A DNA stretch of 64,000 bases from Oricola indica (GTDB taxonomy: Bacteria > Pseudomonadota > Alphaproteobacteria > Rhizobiales > Rhizobiaceae): the NCBI RefSeq assembly GCF_019966595.1, contig NZ_JAINFJ010000005.1, positions 215,924 to 279,923 of the forward strand. Direction: 5' to 3'. A model generated the notes under the pieces. The model searched no databases, was not told the origin of the DNA, and saw only the letters and a program-made list of their open reading frames with translations. This document shows, in pieces, positions 29,893 to 40,377 of the stretch (position 1 is its first letter; the number at the start of each line of letters is the position of its first letter). The position numbers were made by a program, and so were the translations under genes.

Positions 29893-31671
29893 TCAGACGG
29901 GCTCGGCCGCATCGATAATTCGCATTTGCGGCGTCTGCCGGCCGTTCCAGTGATTGACCGACAGCGTCCCGGCCACATGGACCGGCCGCCCCGCCCTGCC
30001 CGACAGGAATTGGCCGAGTTCACTGTCTGCCGCACGAAACGCGATGGCGTCGATTTGCGATCGGTCTTCCGCCTGCAGCCTAACCTTCAGATGCCCGTTG
30101 CCGACGACCGCGCTCGATGCGACACGGTGGTTCGGCAACACGAAGACCGGTTCGGAATTGCCCGTGCCGAAAGGCCCGGCCTTCTCGATTTCCGAAATCA
30201 ACATGAGGTTCGCGCCGCGCGCCGATAGCGCGCCGTCGATCTTTTGCGTTTCGTTTTCGATAATCGACGAAACGGCCGAAGCCGCCTTTTCCTCGAAGAA
30301 ATCGCGCAGATCGCCGAGTTTCGCGCGTTCAACGGTGATACCCGCCGCCATGGCGTGACCGCCGCCCTTGACCAGGAGCCCCTCTTCCACCGCCGCCCTG
30401 ACGAGTTTGCCCAGATCGAAGCCCGGTATGGAGCGGCCCGATCCGGTGCCCTTCCCCGACCCGTCGAGCGCCACCGCGAAGGCCGGCCTGCGGGTATGTT
30501 CCTTCAGGCGCGCCGCGATCAGGCCGACAATGCCCGGATGCCATTCCGTGCTCGATGTCAGCACAACCGCCGGCGGCGTGCCTGTCGCCATATCCCGATC
30601 CGCCTCCGCGCGCGCCTGAGCGACCATCTCGGTCTCTATTGCCTGGCGTTCCTTGTTCAGCCGGTCGAGCTCCGCGGCAATCTCACCGGCGCGGTTAGCG
30701 TCTTCCTCGACAAGCGCCATGGAACCCAGCGCCGCATTGCCGATCCGCCCGCCCGCATTGATCCGCGGTCCGATCAGGAAACCAAGGTGAAACGGATTGA
30801 GCGGCTCGCCGATGGAGGACACCCGCGCAAGTGCGCTGAGACCCGGATTGCTGAGGTGGCGGGCGGCAACGAGACCCTTGGTGACAAAGGCCCGGTTCAG
30901 CCCGACAAGCGGCACGACATCGCAGACCGTGCCGAGCGCCACCAGATCGAGCATCGAGAGAAGGTCCGGCAATCTGTTGATCCCATGGGCGCGCAACTGC
31001 CGCGACACATCGACGAGCGTCATGAACACCACGCCGACGGCACACAGATAGCCGAGACCGGACAAGTCGTCATCGCGGTTCGGATTGACCACGGCGCGCA
31101 CGTCGGGGAGCGCTCCGCCGACCTGGTGATGGTCGAGAACCACGATATCGGAGCCGTTTTCCCGCACCGCATCGAACGCTTCGGCGCTGTTCGTTCCGCA
31201 ATCGACAGTCACGATCAGCGACGCCTGCGCCGAGAGCTCCCGCATCGCCGCGGGATTGGGCCCGTATCCTTCGAAAATGCGATCGGGGATATAGATCCGC
31301 GCCTCGATTCCGAAAAAGCGCAGGTAACGCGCCAGAAGCGCGGATGACGAAGCGCCATCCACGTCATAGTCGCCGAAAATCGCTACGTTTTCGCGGTTTC
31401 GAACGGCATCCGCGATCCGCTTTGCCGCTGCCTCGAGATCGGTGATCGAGCGCGGGTCGGGCATCAATGCCTTGAGGGTTGGATCGAGGAAACCCGCCGC
31501 CTGGTCCGCGCTCACGCCACGCCCGGCAAGCACCCGTGCGAGAATGTCGGGAATGCCGTGGCGCTGCGCGATATCAAGCGCCACCTGCGTCTGCGCGGGC
31601 GACATCCTGTCGATCCACTTCCGTCCTTTGACGGAGCGATCGATTCCCAGAAAGGACGAGGTTTGGACCAT
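29893..31671 (-). CDS. recJ: Single-stranded-DNA-specific exonuclease RecJ
   Basis: 5'-3' exonuclease for recombination and repair (592 residues). DHH-family motifs are FGDYDVDGASSSALL near residue 98, IVTVDCGTN, VVLDHHQVGG and, in the DHHA1 part, KGGGHAMAAG. GFLIGPRINAGGRIG lies between them. The C-terminal OB-like domain is about 460-590. The gene ends a four-gene run, aminotransferase-hom-glpX-recJ, that is conserved in related genomes, and converges with the M23 gene. Confidence 0.95.
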   Translation of the reverse strand: MVQTSSFLGIDRSVKGRKWIDRMSPAQTQVALDIAQRHGIPDILARVLAGRGVSADQAAGFLDPTLKALMPDPRSITDLEAAAKRIADAVRNRENVAIFGDYDVDGASSSALLARYLRFFGIEARIYIPDRIFEGYGPNPAAMRELSAQASLIVTVDCGTNSAEAFDAVRENGSDIVVLDHHQVGGALPDVRAVVNPNRDDDLSGLGYLCAVGVVFMTLVDVSRQLRAHGINRLPDLLSMLDLVALGTVCDVVPLVGLNRAFVTKGLVAARHLSNPGLSALARVSSIGEPLNPFHLGFLIGPRINAGGRIGNAALGSMALVEEDANRAGEIAAELDRLNKERQAIETEMVAQARAEADRDMATGTPPAVVLTSSTEWHPGIVGLIAARLKEHTRRPAFAVALDGSGKGTGSGRSIPGFDLGKLVRAAVEEGLLVKGGGHAMAAGITVERAKLGDLRDFFEEKAASAVSSIIENETQKIDGALSARGANLMLISEIEKAGPFGTGNSEPVFVLPNHRVASSAVVGNGHLKVRLQAEDRSQIDAIAFRAADSELGQFLSGRAGRPVHVAGTLSVNHWNGRQTPQMRIIDAAEPV

Positions 31672-31723
31672 GCCGGTTTGTCGCCCCGCGTGCCGGCCCC
31701 GTCAAGCGGGCCGGCCAAACGGG

Positions 31724-32716
31724 TCAGAACTTGTCCATGTCCTGATGGCGCGCCTTGATCTCGCGAACGGTCTTCGACGACGAGCGCATGACGATCGTTT
31801 CCGTCTGGAGATAGTTCTTCATGAAACGAACGCCGCCCAGCATGTTGCCGTCGGTCACGCCCGTCGCGGCGAAGATCACCTCGCCATGCGCCATTTCCAT
31901 GTGGGAATAGATCTTCTTCGGATCGGAAACGCCCATCTTCGCCGCCCGGGCGATCTTTTCCTCGGTATCGAGGATCAGGCGGCCCTGCATCTGTCCGCCA
32001 ACGCAGCGCAAGGCGGACGCCGCCAGCACGCCCTCGGGCGCGCCGCCGCTGCCAATATAGATATCGATGCCCGTCTCTTCCGGTGCCGTCGTGTCGATCA
32101 CGCCGGCAACGTCGCCGTCGCCGATCAGGCGGATCGCAGCGCCCGTCTTGCGCACCGCCTCGATCAGCGAGGCATGGCGCGGACGGTCGAGGATACAGGC
32201 GGCGATCTCGGTCACCGGGACGCCCTTGGCCTTGGCGACCGCATGGATGTTGTCTTCGGGCGACGCATCGATATCGATCAGCCCAACCGGATAGCCCGGT
32301 CCGACGGCGATCTTTTCCATGTAGACGTCCGGCGCGAACAGCAGCGCGCCCTTTTCGGCGATGGAAATGACGGCCAGCGAGTTGGGCAGGTTCTTCGCGC
32401 ACAGCGTCGTGCCTTCGAGCGGATCGAGCGCGATATCCACTTCCGGGCCTTTGCCGTTGCCGACCTTCTCGCCGATATAGAGCATCGGCGCTTCATCGCG
32501 CTCGCCCTCGCCGATGACGACAGTGCCGCGAATGGCGAGACGGTTCAGTTCGGAACGCATCGCATCGACGGCGGCCTGGTCGGCGGCTTTCTCGTCGCCG
32601 CGTCCGCGCAGCCGGGCTGCGGCCACCGCCGCTCTCTCGGTTACACGCGCCAGTTCCAGCGACAATTCCCTTGTCAGGCCGACTTGCTCGTCGCCGGATT
32701 TTGCCATCGAATTCAT
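31724..32716 (-). CDS. glpX: Class II fructose-1,6-bisphosphatase
   Basis: Gluconeogenic phosphatase (330 residues) of the GlpX family. Metal and phosphate motifs are VIGEGERDEAPMLYIGE near residue 60, ALDPLEGTTLCA near residue 88 and IGSGGAPEGVLAA near residue 190. The start MNSMAKSGDEQVG at 32716 is chosen; the frame extends upstream without family similarity. It lies 52 bases before recJ and 126 bases after hom in the same direction. Confidence 0.95.
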   Translation of the reverse strand: MNSMAKSGDEQVGLTRELSLELARVTERAAVAAARLRGRGDEKAADQAAVDAMRSELNRLAIRGTVVIGEGERDEAPMLYIGEKVGNGKGPEVDIALDPLEGTTLCAKNLPNSLAVISIAEKGALLFAPDVYMEKIAVGPGYPVGLIDIDASPEDNIHAVAKAKGVPVTEIAACILDRPRHASLIEAVRKTGAAIRLIGDGDVAGVIDTTAPEETGIDIYIGSGGAPEGVLAASALRCVGGQMQGRLILDTEEKIARAAKMGVSDPKKIYSHMEMAHGEVIFAATGVTDGNMLGGVRFMKNYLQTETIVMRSSSKTVREIKARHQDMDKF

Positions 32717-32842
32717 GCGGTTGTCCTCGCTTTGTGCTTTGCGGATCGGTTTAGACGCAGTCTCGCCACCCGCGCAACACCGGTACGGCAAGGTTTCGGG
32801 GGACCAACCGCGATCTAATCGATTTTGATGACAGAAGCTTCG

Positions 32843-34159
32843 TCAGCCAGCCGGTTCTATGCGGATAACCTGCGGCTTTGAAACGAGATGACCATCGGCA
32901 AGCACGGCCTCCAGGGCGGTACGGATATCCGCTTCGGTCGTCTCGTGCGTGACGAGCACCACCGTCTTCTGGGTATCCTCGCCACCCTTGACGCCGCCAT
33001 GCTGAACGATCGATGCGAGCGAAATATCGTTGCGGGCCATGTGTCCGGCGAGAGAGGCAAAAACACCGATACGGTCATGCACCGTCAGACGAATGAAATA
33101 ACCGCCGGCATGAGCGGCAATCTCGGCCTGCTGATACGGCTCCAGCTCTTTTGCCGGACGACCGAACACGGGCGCTTCCTGATGACCGGGCAGCGATTTG
33201 GCGATATCGGCGACATCGCCGATCACGGCCGAGGCCGTCGCGTCTCCGCCTGCGCCAGGTCCCGACAAGAGGAGCGAACCGACCGTGTCCGCCTCGATGC
33301 CCACCGCATTCGTCACGCTGTCGACCTGCCCGATCATCGAGCCGAGCGGCACCATCGTCGGATGGACACGCTGCTCGATCCCGGTGGCCGTGCGAAGCGC
33401 AACGCCCAGAAGCTTGATCCGGTAGCCCAACTCACGCGCGGCATGGATATCCGCCAGCGTGATGTTGCTGATTCCCTCGACATAGATTTCATCGGCGGCG
33501 ACCCGGGTGCCGAACGCGATGCTGGTGAGGATGGCGAGCTTGTGCGCGGTATCGAAACCTTCCACGTCGAAGGTCGGGTCGGCCTCGGCATAACCGAGGC
33601 GCTGGGCGTCGGCGAGGCAGTCCTCGAACGAAATCTCGTCGCGCTCCATCCGCGTCAGGATGTAATTCGCGGTGCCGTTGAGGATGCCGTAGACTCGGCT
33701 CACATCGTTGGCAGCGAGCGACTCGCGCATCGTCTTGATGACGGGGATACCGCCCGCCACGGCCGCCTCGTAGTTGAGGATAAGGCCCTTTTCCTCGGCC
33801 AGCAGCGCCAGTTCCACGCCATGCTTGGCCAGCAGCGCCTTGTTGGCGGTTACGACATGATGGCCGGAACGGAGCGCCGTGCGGATGCTGTCGAGCGCAG
33901 CGCCGCTGTCGCCGCCGACCAGCTCGACAAAAACATCGATATCCGAAGAAGCAGCAAGCGCCTCGGGCGTATCGAACCACTCGATGCCGGCAAGATCGAC
34001 GCCGCGATCCTTCGTCCGGTCACGCGCCGTGACCCCGGTCACCTCGATGGGCCGCCCGCATCTGTGCGTGAGCGAATTCGATTTGGATTTGAGAATACGG
34101 GCAACGGACGCGCCGACCGTGCCCAGACCCGCGATGCCGATGCGCAGCGGCTCGTTCAT
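32843..34159 (-). CDS. hom: Homoserine dehydrogenase
   Basis: NAD(P)-linked enzyme making homoserine from aspartate semialdehyde, for threonine and methionine synthesis (438 residues). The nucleotide fold has GIAGLGTVGASVARIL, and the catalytic domain has NYEAAVAGGIPVIKTM, GILNGTANYILT and YAEADPTFDVEGFDTAHKLA. The C-terminal ACT domain (about 350-430) suggests feedback control by an amino acid, commonly threonine. The start has AAAGGTGG just upstream. A hairpin (34197-34216) lies between the aminotransferase and this gene. Confidence 0.96.
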   Translation of the reverse strand: MNEPLRIGIAGLGTVGASVARILKSKSNSLTHRCGRPIEVTGVTARDRTKDRGVDLAGIEWFDTPEALAASSDIDVFVELVGGDSGAALDSIRTALRSGHHVVTANKALLAKHGVELALLAEEKGLILNYEAAVAGGIPVIKTMRESLAANDVSRVYGILNGTANYILTRMERDEISFEDCLADAQRLGYAEADPTFDVEGFDTAHKLAILTSIAFGTRVAADEIYVEGISNITLADIHAARELGYRIKLLGVALRTATGIEQRVHPTMVPLGSMIGQVDSVTNAVGIEADTVGSLLLSGPGAGGDATASAVIGDVADIAKSLPGHQEAPVFGRPAKELEPYQQAEIAAHAGGYFIRLTVHDRIGVFASLAGHMARNDISLASIVQHGGVKGGEDTQKTVVLVTHETTEADIRTALEAVLADGHLVSKPQVIRIEPAG

Positions 34160-34196
34160 GAGTCCACCTTTCGAAACGAGGTGTTATCGGTTGATT

Positions 34197-34216
34197 GCCC
34201 GCCGTCAGCGGCGGGC
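34197..34216 (-). promoter_or_regulatory. 8-bp hairpin overlapping the aminotransferase stop
   Basis: GCCCGCCG and CGGCGGGC pair perfectly around TCAG. The hairpin overlaps the last codons of the aminotransferase gene and lies about 40 bases before hom on the same transcript. No T-run follows, so it is not a standard terminator; an RNA-stability or partial attenuation role is possible. The complementarity could also be a by-product of GC-rich C-terminal codons. Confidence 0.3.
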
Positions 34217-35422
34217 GTTGAGTGCGACGACGTTGTGCAGATTTCCACGTGTCGATGCAAGGAAGCGTTTGATGTTCCGCGCGGCCTGACGAATGCGGTG
34301 CTCGTTTTCCACGAGCGCGATCCTCACGTGATCGTCGCCATGTTCGCCGAAACCGACGCCCGGCGCGACGGCGACGTCCGCCTTCTCGATCAGCAGCTTG
34401 GAGAATTCCAGCGACCCCATCTCGCGAAACGGCTCGGGGACTGGCGCCCAGGCGAACATCGTCGCCTCAGGCGCCGGCACGTCGAACCCGGCTTGGTGAA
34501 AGCTGTCGACCAGCACATCGCGCCGCTTGCGATAGACATCGCGAACCTCGGTGATGTCGGAACCGTCGCCGTTGAGCGCAGCGGTCGCCGCCACCTGGAT
34601 CGGCGTGAAGGCGCCGTAATCGAGATAGGACTTCACCCGCGCCAGCGCCGCGATCAGGCGCTCGTTACCGACCGCGAACCCCATGCGCCAGCCGGGCATG
34701 GAGAAGGTCTTGGACATCGAGGTGAACTCGACGCAGACATCCATTGCGCCCGGCACTTCCAGGACGGAAGGCGGCGGCGTGTCGCCGAAATAGATCTCGG
34801 AATAGGCGAGATCCGACAGCACGATGATGTCGTGCTTGCGGGCATAGGCAATCACGTCCTTGTAGAAATCGAGCGTCGCCACGAAGGCCGTCGGATTCGA
34901 AGGATAGTTCAGGATCAGCGCCAGCGGCTTCGGGATGGAATGCTTCACCGCCCGCTCAAGCGCCGGGATGAAGCCGTCATCGGGCGCCACCGGCATCGAC
35001 CGGATGACGCCGCCCGACATGATGAAGCCGAAGGCGTGGATCGGATAGGTCGGATCGGGACACAGCACCACGTCGCCGGGCGCGGTGATCGCCTGCGCCA
35101 TGTTGGCGAAGCCTTCCTTCGAGCCAAGCGTCGCGATCACCTGGCGTTCCGGATCGAGCTTCACGCCGAAACGGCGCGCGTAATAAGCCGCTTGCGCCTT
35201 GCGCAGCCCGGGAATGCCCTTCGACGACGAATATCGGTGCGTGCGCGGATCACGAACGGTCTCGACCAGCTTGTCGACGATCGCCTTCGGCGTCGGCAGG
35301 TCCGGATTGCCCATGCCGAGGTCGATGATGTCCCGGCCTTCCGCTCGCGCGCTCGCCTTCAGGCGATTGACCTGTTCGAAAACGTAAGGGGGCAGACGGC
35401 GGACTTTGTGGAATTCTTCCAT
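34205..35422 (-). CDS. Class I/II aminotransferase, alanine transaminase AlaC-like
   Basis: PLP-dependent aminotransferase (405 residues) of the group that includes E. coli AlaC and LL-diaminopimelate aminotransferases. Family motifs are IIDLGMGNPDLPTP, YSSSKGIPGLRKA, LNYPSNPTA, LSDLAYSEI and the PLP lysine in SMSKTFSMPGWRMGF. It is the gene usually found ahead of hom in relatives, where it is annotated as an alanine or aspartate-type transaminase; the exact substrate pair cannot be fixed here. Confidence 0.9.
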   Translation of the reverse strand: MEEFHKVRRLPPYVFEQVNRLKASARAEGRDIIDLGMGNPDLPTPKAIVDKLVETVRDPRTHRYSSSKGIPGLRKAQAAYYARRFGVKLDPERQVIATLGSKEGFANMAQAITAPGDVVLCPDPTYPIHAFGFIMSGGVIRSMPVAPDDGFIPALERAVKHSIPKPLALILNYPSNPTAFVATLDFYKDVIAYARKHDIIVLSDLAYSEIYFGDTPPPSVLEVPGAMDVCVEFTSMSKTFSMPGWRMGFAVGNERLIAALARVKSYLDYGAFTPIQVAATAALNGDGSDITEVRDVYRKRRDVLVDSFHQAGFDVPAPEATMFAWAPVPEPFREMGSLEFSKLLIEKADVAVAPGVGFGEHGDDHVRIALVENEHRIRQAARNIKRFLASTRGNLHNVVALNARR

Positions 35423-35494
35423 GGCATTTCCTCGGGATATGCGCGCGCTATAGCGCGTTCGTGACTGGAAATCGAGACAAACTGCGAACCAACG

Positions 35495-36016
35495 CTATTC
35501 CTCGATCTTCCTGATCGCTTCATTGGAGTGCGTTGCCGCGAGACGGCGCAGGAGCGCAAGCCGCCGATTGTATTCCGCTGTCGAGACCTGTCCACGCGAA
35601 TGAGCTTGCGCCAGGGCCTGCATTTGGGCCAGCAAGACATCGCGCTGGGCGTCGCTCATCTGCTGCAAGGACCTGGCCGGCTCGTCATTTATGTTTGGAT
35701 AGGTTCCGGTTACCGAAGCCTGCCCCGACCCAGCGGCCAGCGGGTCGCGAGACCCGGTTTGGGCAGCGGATTTCACGCGCCGAGGCGCAGGTTCCGGTAT
35801 CCGAATAGTGGTCGAAACTCGTCCGGGCGCCTGTTCCGCCGTCTGCGATTCCGTTTCAGAACCTGCTGATTCGTCGGGCCTTTCCGCCGGCGGCAACGGC
35901 GGACCGGCGGTGTCGAAGGCTGCCTGCGGCACGCCCTGATCGATCGCGTTTCCGCCCGCGCATCCGGCAAGGAGCACGAAATTGAAGATCAGTAACGCAA
36001 TGCCAAGTCTATTCAT
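35495..36016 (-). CDS. Predicted lipoprotein of unknown function
   Basis: Protein of 173 residues. The start at 36016 (MNRLGIALLIFNFVLLAGC) gives a lipoprotein signal peptide with lipobox LLAGC and lipidated Cys19. Residues 20-105 are low complexity, rich in Pro, Glu and Ser. The C-terminal 60 residues are helical (SLQQMSDAQRDVLLAQMQ and AEYNRRLALLRRLAATH), resembling the SHOCT-like short tails found in rhizobial lipoproteins. No function is assigned. It has the same direction as the aminotransferase gene but is 72 bases upstream, and its own start region lies opposite phaC. Confidence 0.75.
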   Translation of the reverse strand: MNRLGIALLIFNFVLLAGCAGGNAIDQGVPQAAFDTAGPPLPPAERPDESAGSETESQTAEQAPGRVSTTIRIPEPAPRRVKSAAQTGSRDPLAAGSGQASVTGTYPNINDEPARSLQQMSDAQRDVLLAQMQALAQAHSRGQVSTAEYNRRLALLRRLAATHSNEAIRKIEE

Positions 36017-36188
36017 GTTACCTTGAGGCAGCGGTGGTGCCGCCATCGATTGACGAAGTCGGTGCGCCGATCGCAACCAATGGGTCAATGACATGCGCCT
36101 TGTCCTGTGTCATCAACGCTCAATAATATGGCAGCACAAAGAACGCCGAGAATGACGTCGCAAAGAACACCCGCAGAGCGGAAAAGCA

Positions 36189-38024
36189 ATGGCTGAGAAG
36201 AAGGAAGCCGACGCCGGCAAGGCGGTGGACCGGACCTCGATCGACGCCTATGTCATCAAGGATCCCGAGGCATTCGCGCGCAATCTTGCCCAGGTAATCG
36301 AGGCGGCGGGCCACGCAGCTTCGGCATGGATCGGCCCGCGCGAGTCCGGTGAACACACCGACAGCGTCGCCGAACCGATGACGGATGTCGTCAAGACGTT
36401 TTCCAAAGTGTCCGAATACTGGCTCTCGGAGCCCCAGCGCGCGATCGAGGCGCAAACCCGGCTGTTTTCCGCCTATATGGACATCTGGTCCAACTCGATC
36501 CGCCGCCTCGGCGACACGGATCTGGCGGAAGCCGTCGAGCCCGACCGCGGCGACCGGCGATTCTCGGACGTCGACTGGAAGGAGAACGCATTTTTCTCGT
36601 TCCTGAAACAGACCTATCTCGTCACGTCGAAATGGGCTGCCGATCTCGTCGAAAACGCCGAGACGCTCGACGAGCACACCCGACACAAGGCGAGCTTCTA
36701 CGTCAAGCAGCTCAGCAATGCCGTCTCACCGACGAACTTCATGATTTCCAATCCGGAGATCTTCAAGGAGACGATCGCCTCGAACGGCGCGAACCTCGTC
36801 GCCGGCATGAAGATGCTCGCCGAAGACATAGAGGCCGGACACGGCGACCTGAAGGTCCGCCAGGCCGATTATTCCAAGTTCAAGCTCGGCGAAAACATCG
36901 CGGTCACGCCCGGCAAGGTCATCGCGCGCAACGAACTGGTCGAAATCATCCAGTATGCGCCGGAGACGGAAGATGTCCTGAAACGGCCCTTGCTGATCTG
37001 CCCGCCATGGATCAACAAGTTCTATATCCTCGATCTCAATCCGGATAAGTCCTTCGTGCGCTGGGCTGTCGAGCAGGGTCACACGGTTTTCGTGATTTCC
37101 TGGGTCAACCCGGACGAGCGCCACGCCAAGCTCGACTGGAACGACTACATCGACCGGGGCATCTCGTTTGCGCTCGATGCCGTCGAGAAGGCGACCGGCG
37201 AGAAGCAGGTCAATGCGATTGGATATTGCGTTGGCGGCACGCTGCTGTCGGCCGCACTGGCGCTGTTCGCACGCGAAGAAAACGATCGTATCGCCTCGGC
37301 GACGCTGTTCACGACCCAGGTCGATTTCGTCAATGCCGGAGACCTGAAGGTATTCGTGGATGACGATCAGCTGGAGACGCTGGAGAAGCAGATCCGCCAG
37401 CAAGGCTACCTCGACGGCTCAAAGATGGCGACGGCCTTCAACCTGCTGCGGTCCGGCGACCTGATCTGGCCCTATGTCGTCAACAACTACATGAAGGGCA
37501 AGGAACCGATGCCCTTCGACCTGCTGTACTGGAATGCGGATTCGACCCGCATGCCGGCGGCCAACCACCTGTTCTACCTGCGCAATTGCTACCACGAAAA
37601 CAAGCTCGCCCATGCCAAGATGGAGCTGAAGGGCGCGCCGGTGTCGCTCGCGGACGTCAAGATCCCGATCTACAATCTCGCCGCCAAGGAGGACCATATC
37701 GCGCCCGCCATATCGGTTTTCGAGGGCTCGAAATGTTTCGGCGGCAAGGTCACCTACGTAATGGGCGGTTCGGGACATATCGCCGGCGTCATCAACCCGC
37801 CGGCCAAGAAGAAATATCAGTTCTGGTCCGGTCCGAAAGTGGCCGGCGAATTCAACAAATGGGTTGAAAAGGCAAAGGTCACCGAAGGATCGTGGTGGCC
37901 GCACTGGCAGGCCTGGATCGAGAAACTCGACGACTCCCGCGTTCCCGCTCGCAAGAAACTCGGCGGTGGAAAGCTCAAGCCGCTTGACGACGCCCCCGGT
38001 ACCTTCGTCCGCGAACGCGTGTGA
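36189..38024 (+). CDS. phaC: Class I poly(3-hydroxyalkanoate) polymerase
   Basis: PHA synthase (611 residues) that polymerises hydroxyacyl-CoA into storage granules. The lipase-like box is [10 protein letters not shown] with catalytic Cys347. The other catalytic residues are Asp502 in AAKEDHIAP and His530 in [13 protein letters not shown]. The N-terminal PhaC_N domain (about 110-280) has [16 protein letters not shown]. Length and the absence of a partner PhaE or PhaR gene nearby mark class I. No phaA, phaB or phasin gene is in the window, so they are elsewhere. The next gene, sfsA, overlaps it by four bases. Confidence 0.96.
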   Translation: MAEKKEADAGKAVDRTSIDAYVIKDPEAFARNLAQVIEAAGHAASAWIGPRESGEHTDSVAEPMTDVVKTFSKVSEYWLSEPQRAIEAQTRLFSAYMDIWSNSIRRLGDTDLAEAVEPDRGDRRFSDVDWKENAFFSFLKQTYLVTSKWAADLVENAETLDEHTRHKASFYVKQLSNAVSPTNFMISNPEIFKETIASNGANLVAGMKMLAEDIEAGHGDLKVRQADYSKFKLGENIAVTPGKVIARNELVEIIQYAPETEDVLKRPLLICPPWINKFYILDLNPDKSFVRWAVEQGHTVFVISWVNPDERHAKLDWNDYIDRGISFALDAVEKATGEKQVNAIGYCVGGTLLSAALALFAREENDRIASATLFTTQVDFVNAGDLKVFVDDDQLETLEKQIRQQGYLDGSKMATAFNLLRSGDLIWPYVVNNYMKGKEPMPFDLLYWNADSTRMPAANHLFYLRNCYHENKLAHAKMELKGAPVSLADVKIPIYNLAAKEDHIAPAISVFEGSKCFGGKVTYVMGGSGHIAGVINPPAKKKYQFWSGPKVAGEFNKWVEKAKVTEGSWWPHWQAWIEKLDDSRVPARKKLGGGKLKPLDDAPGTFVRERV

Positions 38025-38722
38025 AATTCTCGCCTGCCCTTGTCTCCGGGCGTCTCGTCAGGCGCTACAAACGGTTCCTCGCAGACGTCATCCTCGACAG
38101 TGGCGAGGCGATCACCTGCGCCGTGCCCAACACCGGCTCCATGATGGGCCTGACCGATCCGGACTCGCGCGTGTGGCTGTCCACCTCCGACAACCCGAAA
38201 CGCAAATACCGCCACACGCTTGAAATCGTCGAGGCCGACGGCGGACTCGTCGGCGTCAATACAGGCCTTCCGAACAAGCTCGCCGAGGAAGCGATCCGCG
38301 CCGGAATGATCGGCGACCTCGCCGATTACGCGGACCTCAAGCGCGAACAGAAATACGGCCAAAAGTCACGCATCGACATCCTGCTCGGCGACCCTGAAAA
38401 GGGGCTGGCCTATGTCGAGGTGAAGAACGTGCACTTCATGCGCACGCCGGGACTCGCCGAATTTCCCGACACCGTGACCGACCGCGGGGCCCGCCATCTC
38501 GACGAAATGGCCGACATGGTGCGCGCCGGACATCGCGCCGTCATGGTCTATGTCGTCCAGCGCGGCGACTGCGAAACATTCTCGCTCTGCCACGATATGG
38601 ACCCCGCCTATTGCGCCGCCTTCGACCGTGCGACAGCCTGCGGGGTTGAAGCTTTCGCCGTTCAATGCCAAATCTCGCCGGAAGAAATCACACCCGTCCG
38701 GACAATCCGTATTTTGGAATGA
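38021..38722 (+). CDS. sfsA: DNA/RNA nuclease SfsA
   Basis: Sugar fermentation stimulation protein A family (233 residues). The order [36 protein letters not shown]-like [20 protein letters not shown] and [11 protein letters not shown] follows the family, whose nuclease core uses D and E-x-K residues (RIDILL, VEVKN). It starts with GTG overlapping the phaC stop (GTGA), so translation is probably coupled. Early work linked SfsA to sugar metabolism; the fold is that of a nuclease. Confidence 0.93.
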   Translation: MKFSPALVSGRLVRRYKRFLADVILDSGEAITCAVPNTGSMMGLTDPDSRVWLSTSDNPKRKYRHTLEIVEADGGLVGVNTGLPNKLAEEAIRAGMIGDLADYADLKREQKYGQKSRIDILLGDPEKGLAYVEVKNVHFMRTPGLAEFPDTVTDRGARHLDEMADMVRAGHRAVMVYVVQRGDCETFSLCHDMDPAYCAAFDRATACGVEAFAVQCQISPEEITPVRTIRILE

Positions 38723-38748
38723 CCGGTATCGCGGACCGGAGCCAAGCC

Positions 38749-39576
38749 ATGGTCACCTATCTCGAAGCCGAAACGGCACCGCTCAAGAACACCGGCCAGA
38801 TCCGCCTGCATGGCGAGGAAGGCTTCGAGGGCATGCGCCGCGCGTCACGCCTGACCGCCATGGCGCTCGACGAAATGGTCGATATCGTCAAGCCGGGAAC
38901 CACCACCAACGAGATCGACAAGTTCGTCTTCGAATTCGGCATGGACCACGGCGCCATACCGGCGACGCTCAACTATCGCGGCTACACGAAATCCTCCTGT
39001 ACGTCGATCAACCACGTCGTCTGTCACGGCATTCCGAACGACAAGCCGCTGCGCGAAGGCGAAGTCGTCAATATCGACATCACCTATGTGCTCGACGGAT
39101 GGCATGGCGACTCGTCGCGCATGTATCCGGTCGGTGAGATCAAGCGCGCCGCCGAACGCCTGCTGGAAGTCACCCACGAATGCCTGATGCTCGGCATCGA
39201 AGCGGTGAAGCCCGGCGCGCGGATGGGCGCCATCGGCGAGGCAATCCAGAAACACGCCGAGGCCGAGCGCTGCTCGGTCGTGCGCGATTTCTGCGGCCAC
39301 GGCGTCGGCCGGCTCTTCCACGACGCGCCGAACGTGCTGCATTACGGTCGCGCCGACGAGGGCGCCGAGATGCGCAAGGGCATGATCTTCACCATCGAGC
39401 CGATGATCAATCTCGGCCGGCCGCATGTGAAGGTGTTGTCCGACGGCTGGACGGCGGTCACACGCGATCGCAGCCTTTCGGCTCAATATGAGCACACGAT
39501 CGGCGTCACCGACGACGGCTGCGAGATCTTCACCCTCTCGCCCAAGGGGCTCGACCGGCCCGGCCTGGCCGGCTAA
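38749..39576 (+). CDS. map: Methionine aminopeptidase type I
   Basis: Removes the N-terminal Met from new proteins (275 residues). Metal ligands are in the blocks VVNIDITYVLDGWHGDSSRM (two Asp), FCGHGVGRLFHDAP (His), IFTIEPMINLG (Glu) and SAQYEHTIGV (Glu). I took the ATG at 38749 (MVTYLEAETAPLKNTG) because relatives begin this way and GGAG lies about 10 bases ahead. A start at 38719 forms ATGA with the sfsA stop and is also possible, adding ten residues. Confidence 0.95.
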   Translation: MVTYLEAETAPLKNTGQIRLHGEEGFEGMRRASRLTAMALDEMVDIVKPGTTTNEIDKFVFEFGMDHGAIPATLNYRGYTKSSCTSINHVVCHGIPNDKPLREGEVVNIDITYVLDGWHGDSSRMYPVGEIKRAAERLLEVTHECLMLGIEAVKPGARMGAIGEAIQKHAEAERCSVVRDFCGHGVGRLFHDAPNVLHYGRADEGAEMRKGMIFTIEPMINLGRPHVKVLSDGWTAVTRDRSLSAQYEHTIGVTDDGCEIFTLSPKGLDRPGLAG

Positions 39577-39600
39577 TCTCGCACCCGAATGGGGGCGACC

Positions 39601-40377
39601 ATGGCCGACGAGCCGGACGAAAGGCAGGTATTTCTCGCGGAATTCCCGCAACCTGCCAACCTGACTCCGAAACCCACGAAAAAGCGCGCCGTTAGCGAAA
39701 AAGCGCCCTCGCCCCACGCCGGCCACCGCGACCGGTTGCGCGCGCGTCTTGCCGACGCCGGGCCCGATGCGCTTGCGGATTACGAATTGCTCGAACTGCT
39801 GCTGTTCCGCTCCATCCCCCGCCGCGACACCAAGCCCCTCGCCAAGGCACTGATCGCCCGCTTCGGATCGTTCGGCGCAGTCCTCGGCGCCGACCCGAAG
39901 CGCCTGGCGGAGGTTCCCGGCGTCAAAGATGCAGTCGCGGCTGACCTGAAGGCCGTCGCCGCCGCCGCGCAGCGCATGCTCAAGGGCGAGATCGCAGCGC
40001 GCGAAGTCCTGTCCTCCTGGAACGCCGTCATCGACTACTGCAACGCCGCCATGGCGCATGAGAGCCGCGAACAATTCCGCATTCTCTTCCTCGACAAGAA
40101 AAACGTCCTGATCGCCGACGAGGTGCAGCAGGTCGGCACCGTCGACCACACGCCCGTCTATCCGCGTGAGGTGATGCGCCGCGCGCTCGAACTGTCGGCC
40201 ACCGCGCTCATCCTGGTACACAACCACCCGTCGGGCGACCCCACGCCCTCGCGCGCGGACATCGAGATGACCCACAAGATCGCCGAGACCGGCAAGACAC
40301 TGAACATCGCCGTCCACGACCACGTCATCATCGGCAAGACCGGCCATGTGAGTTTGAAGGGATTGGGGCTGTTTTAG
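39601..40377 (+). CDS. radC: RadC-family JAB-domain protein
   Basis: Protein of 258 residues. A helix-hairpin-helix region (about 65-115, with [20 protein letters not shown]) precedes a RadC JAB/MPN domain. The JAMM-like metal site is in [17 protein letters not shown], with [17 protein letters not shown] before it. The ATG at 39601 has GGGGG upstream; an ATG at 39589 is in frame. Early reports of a DNA-repair role were not upheld, and its function is open. It is the last gene of the map-side run before the accessory patch. Confidence 0.92.
   Translation: MADEPDERQVFLAEFPQPANLTPKPTKKRAVSEKAPSPHAGHRDRLRARLADAGPDALADYELLELLLFRSIPRRDTKPLAKALIARFGSFGAVLGADPKRLAEVPGVKDAVAADLKAVAAAAQRMLKGEIAAREVLSSWNAVIDYCNAAMAHESREQFRILFLDKKNVLIADEVQQVGTVDHTPVYPREVMRRALELSATALILVHNHPSGDPTPSRADIEMTHKIAETGKTLNIAVHDHVIIGKTGHVSLKGLGLF

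Noticed and set aside
32888-35464. 858-codon open frame on the plus strand opposite hom and the aminotransferase
   Set aside because: Its composition (rich in Arg, His and Asp, without hydrophobic core patterns) is that of an antisense shadow of high-G+C genes. The opposite strand carries two clear enzymes with all motifs.
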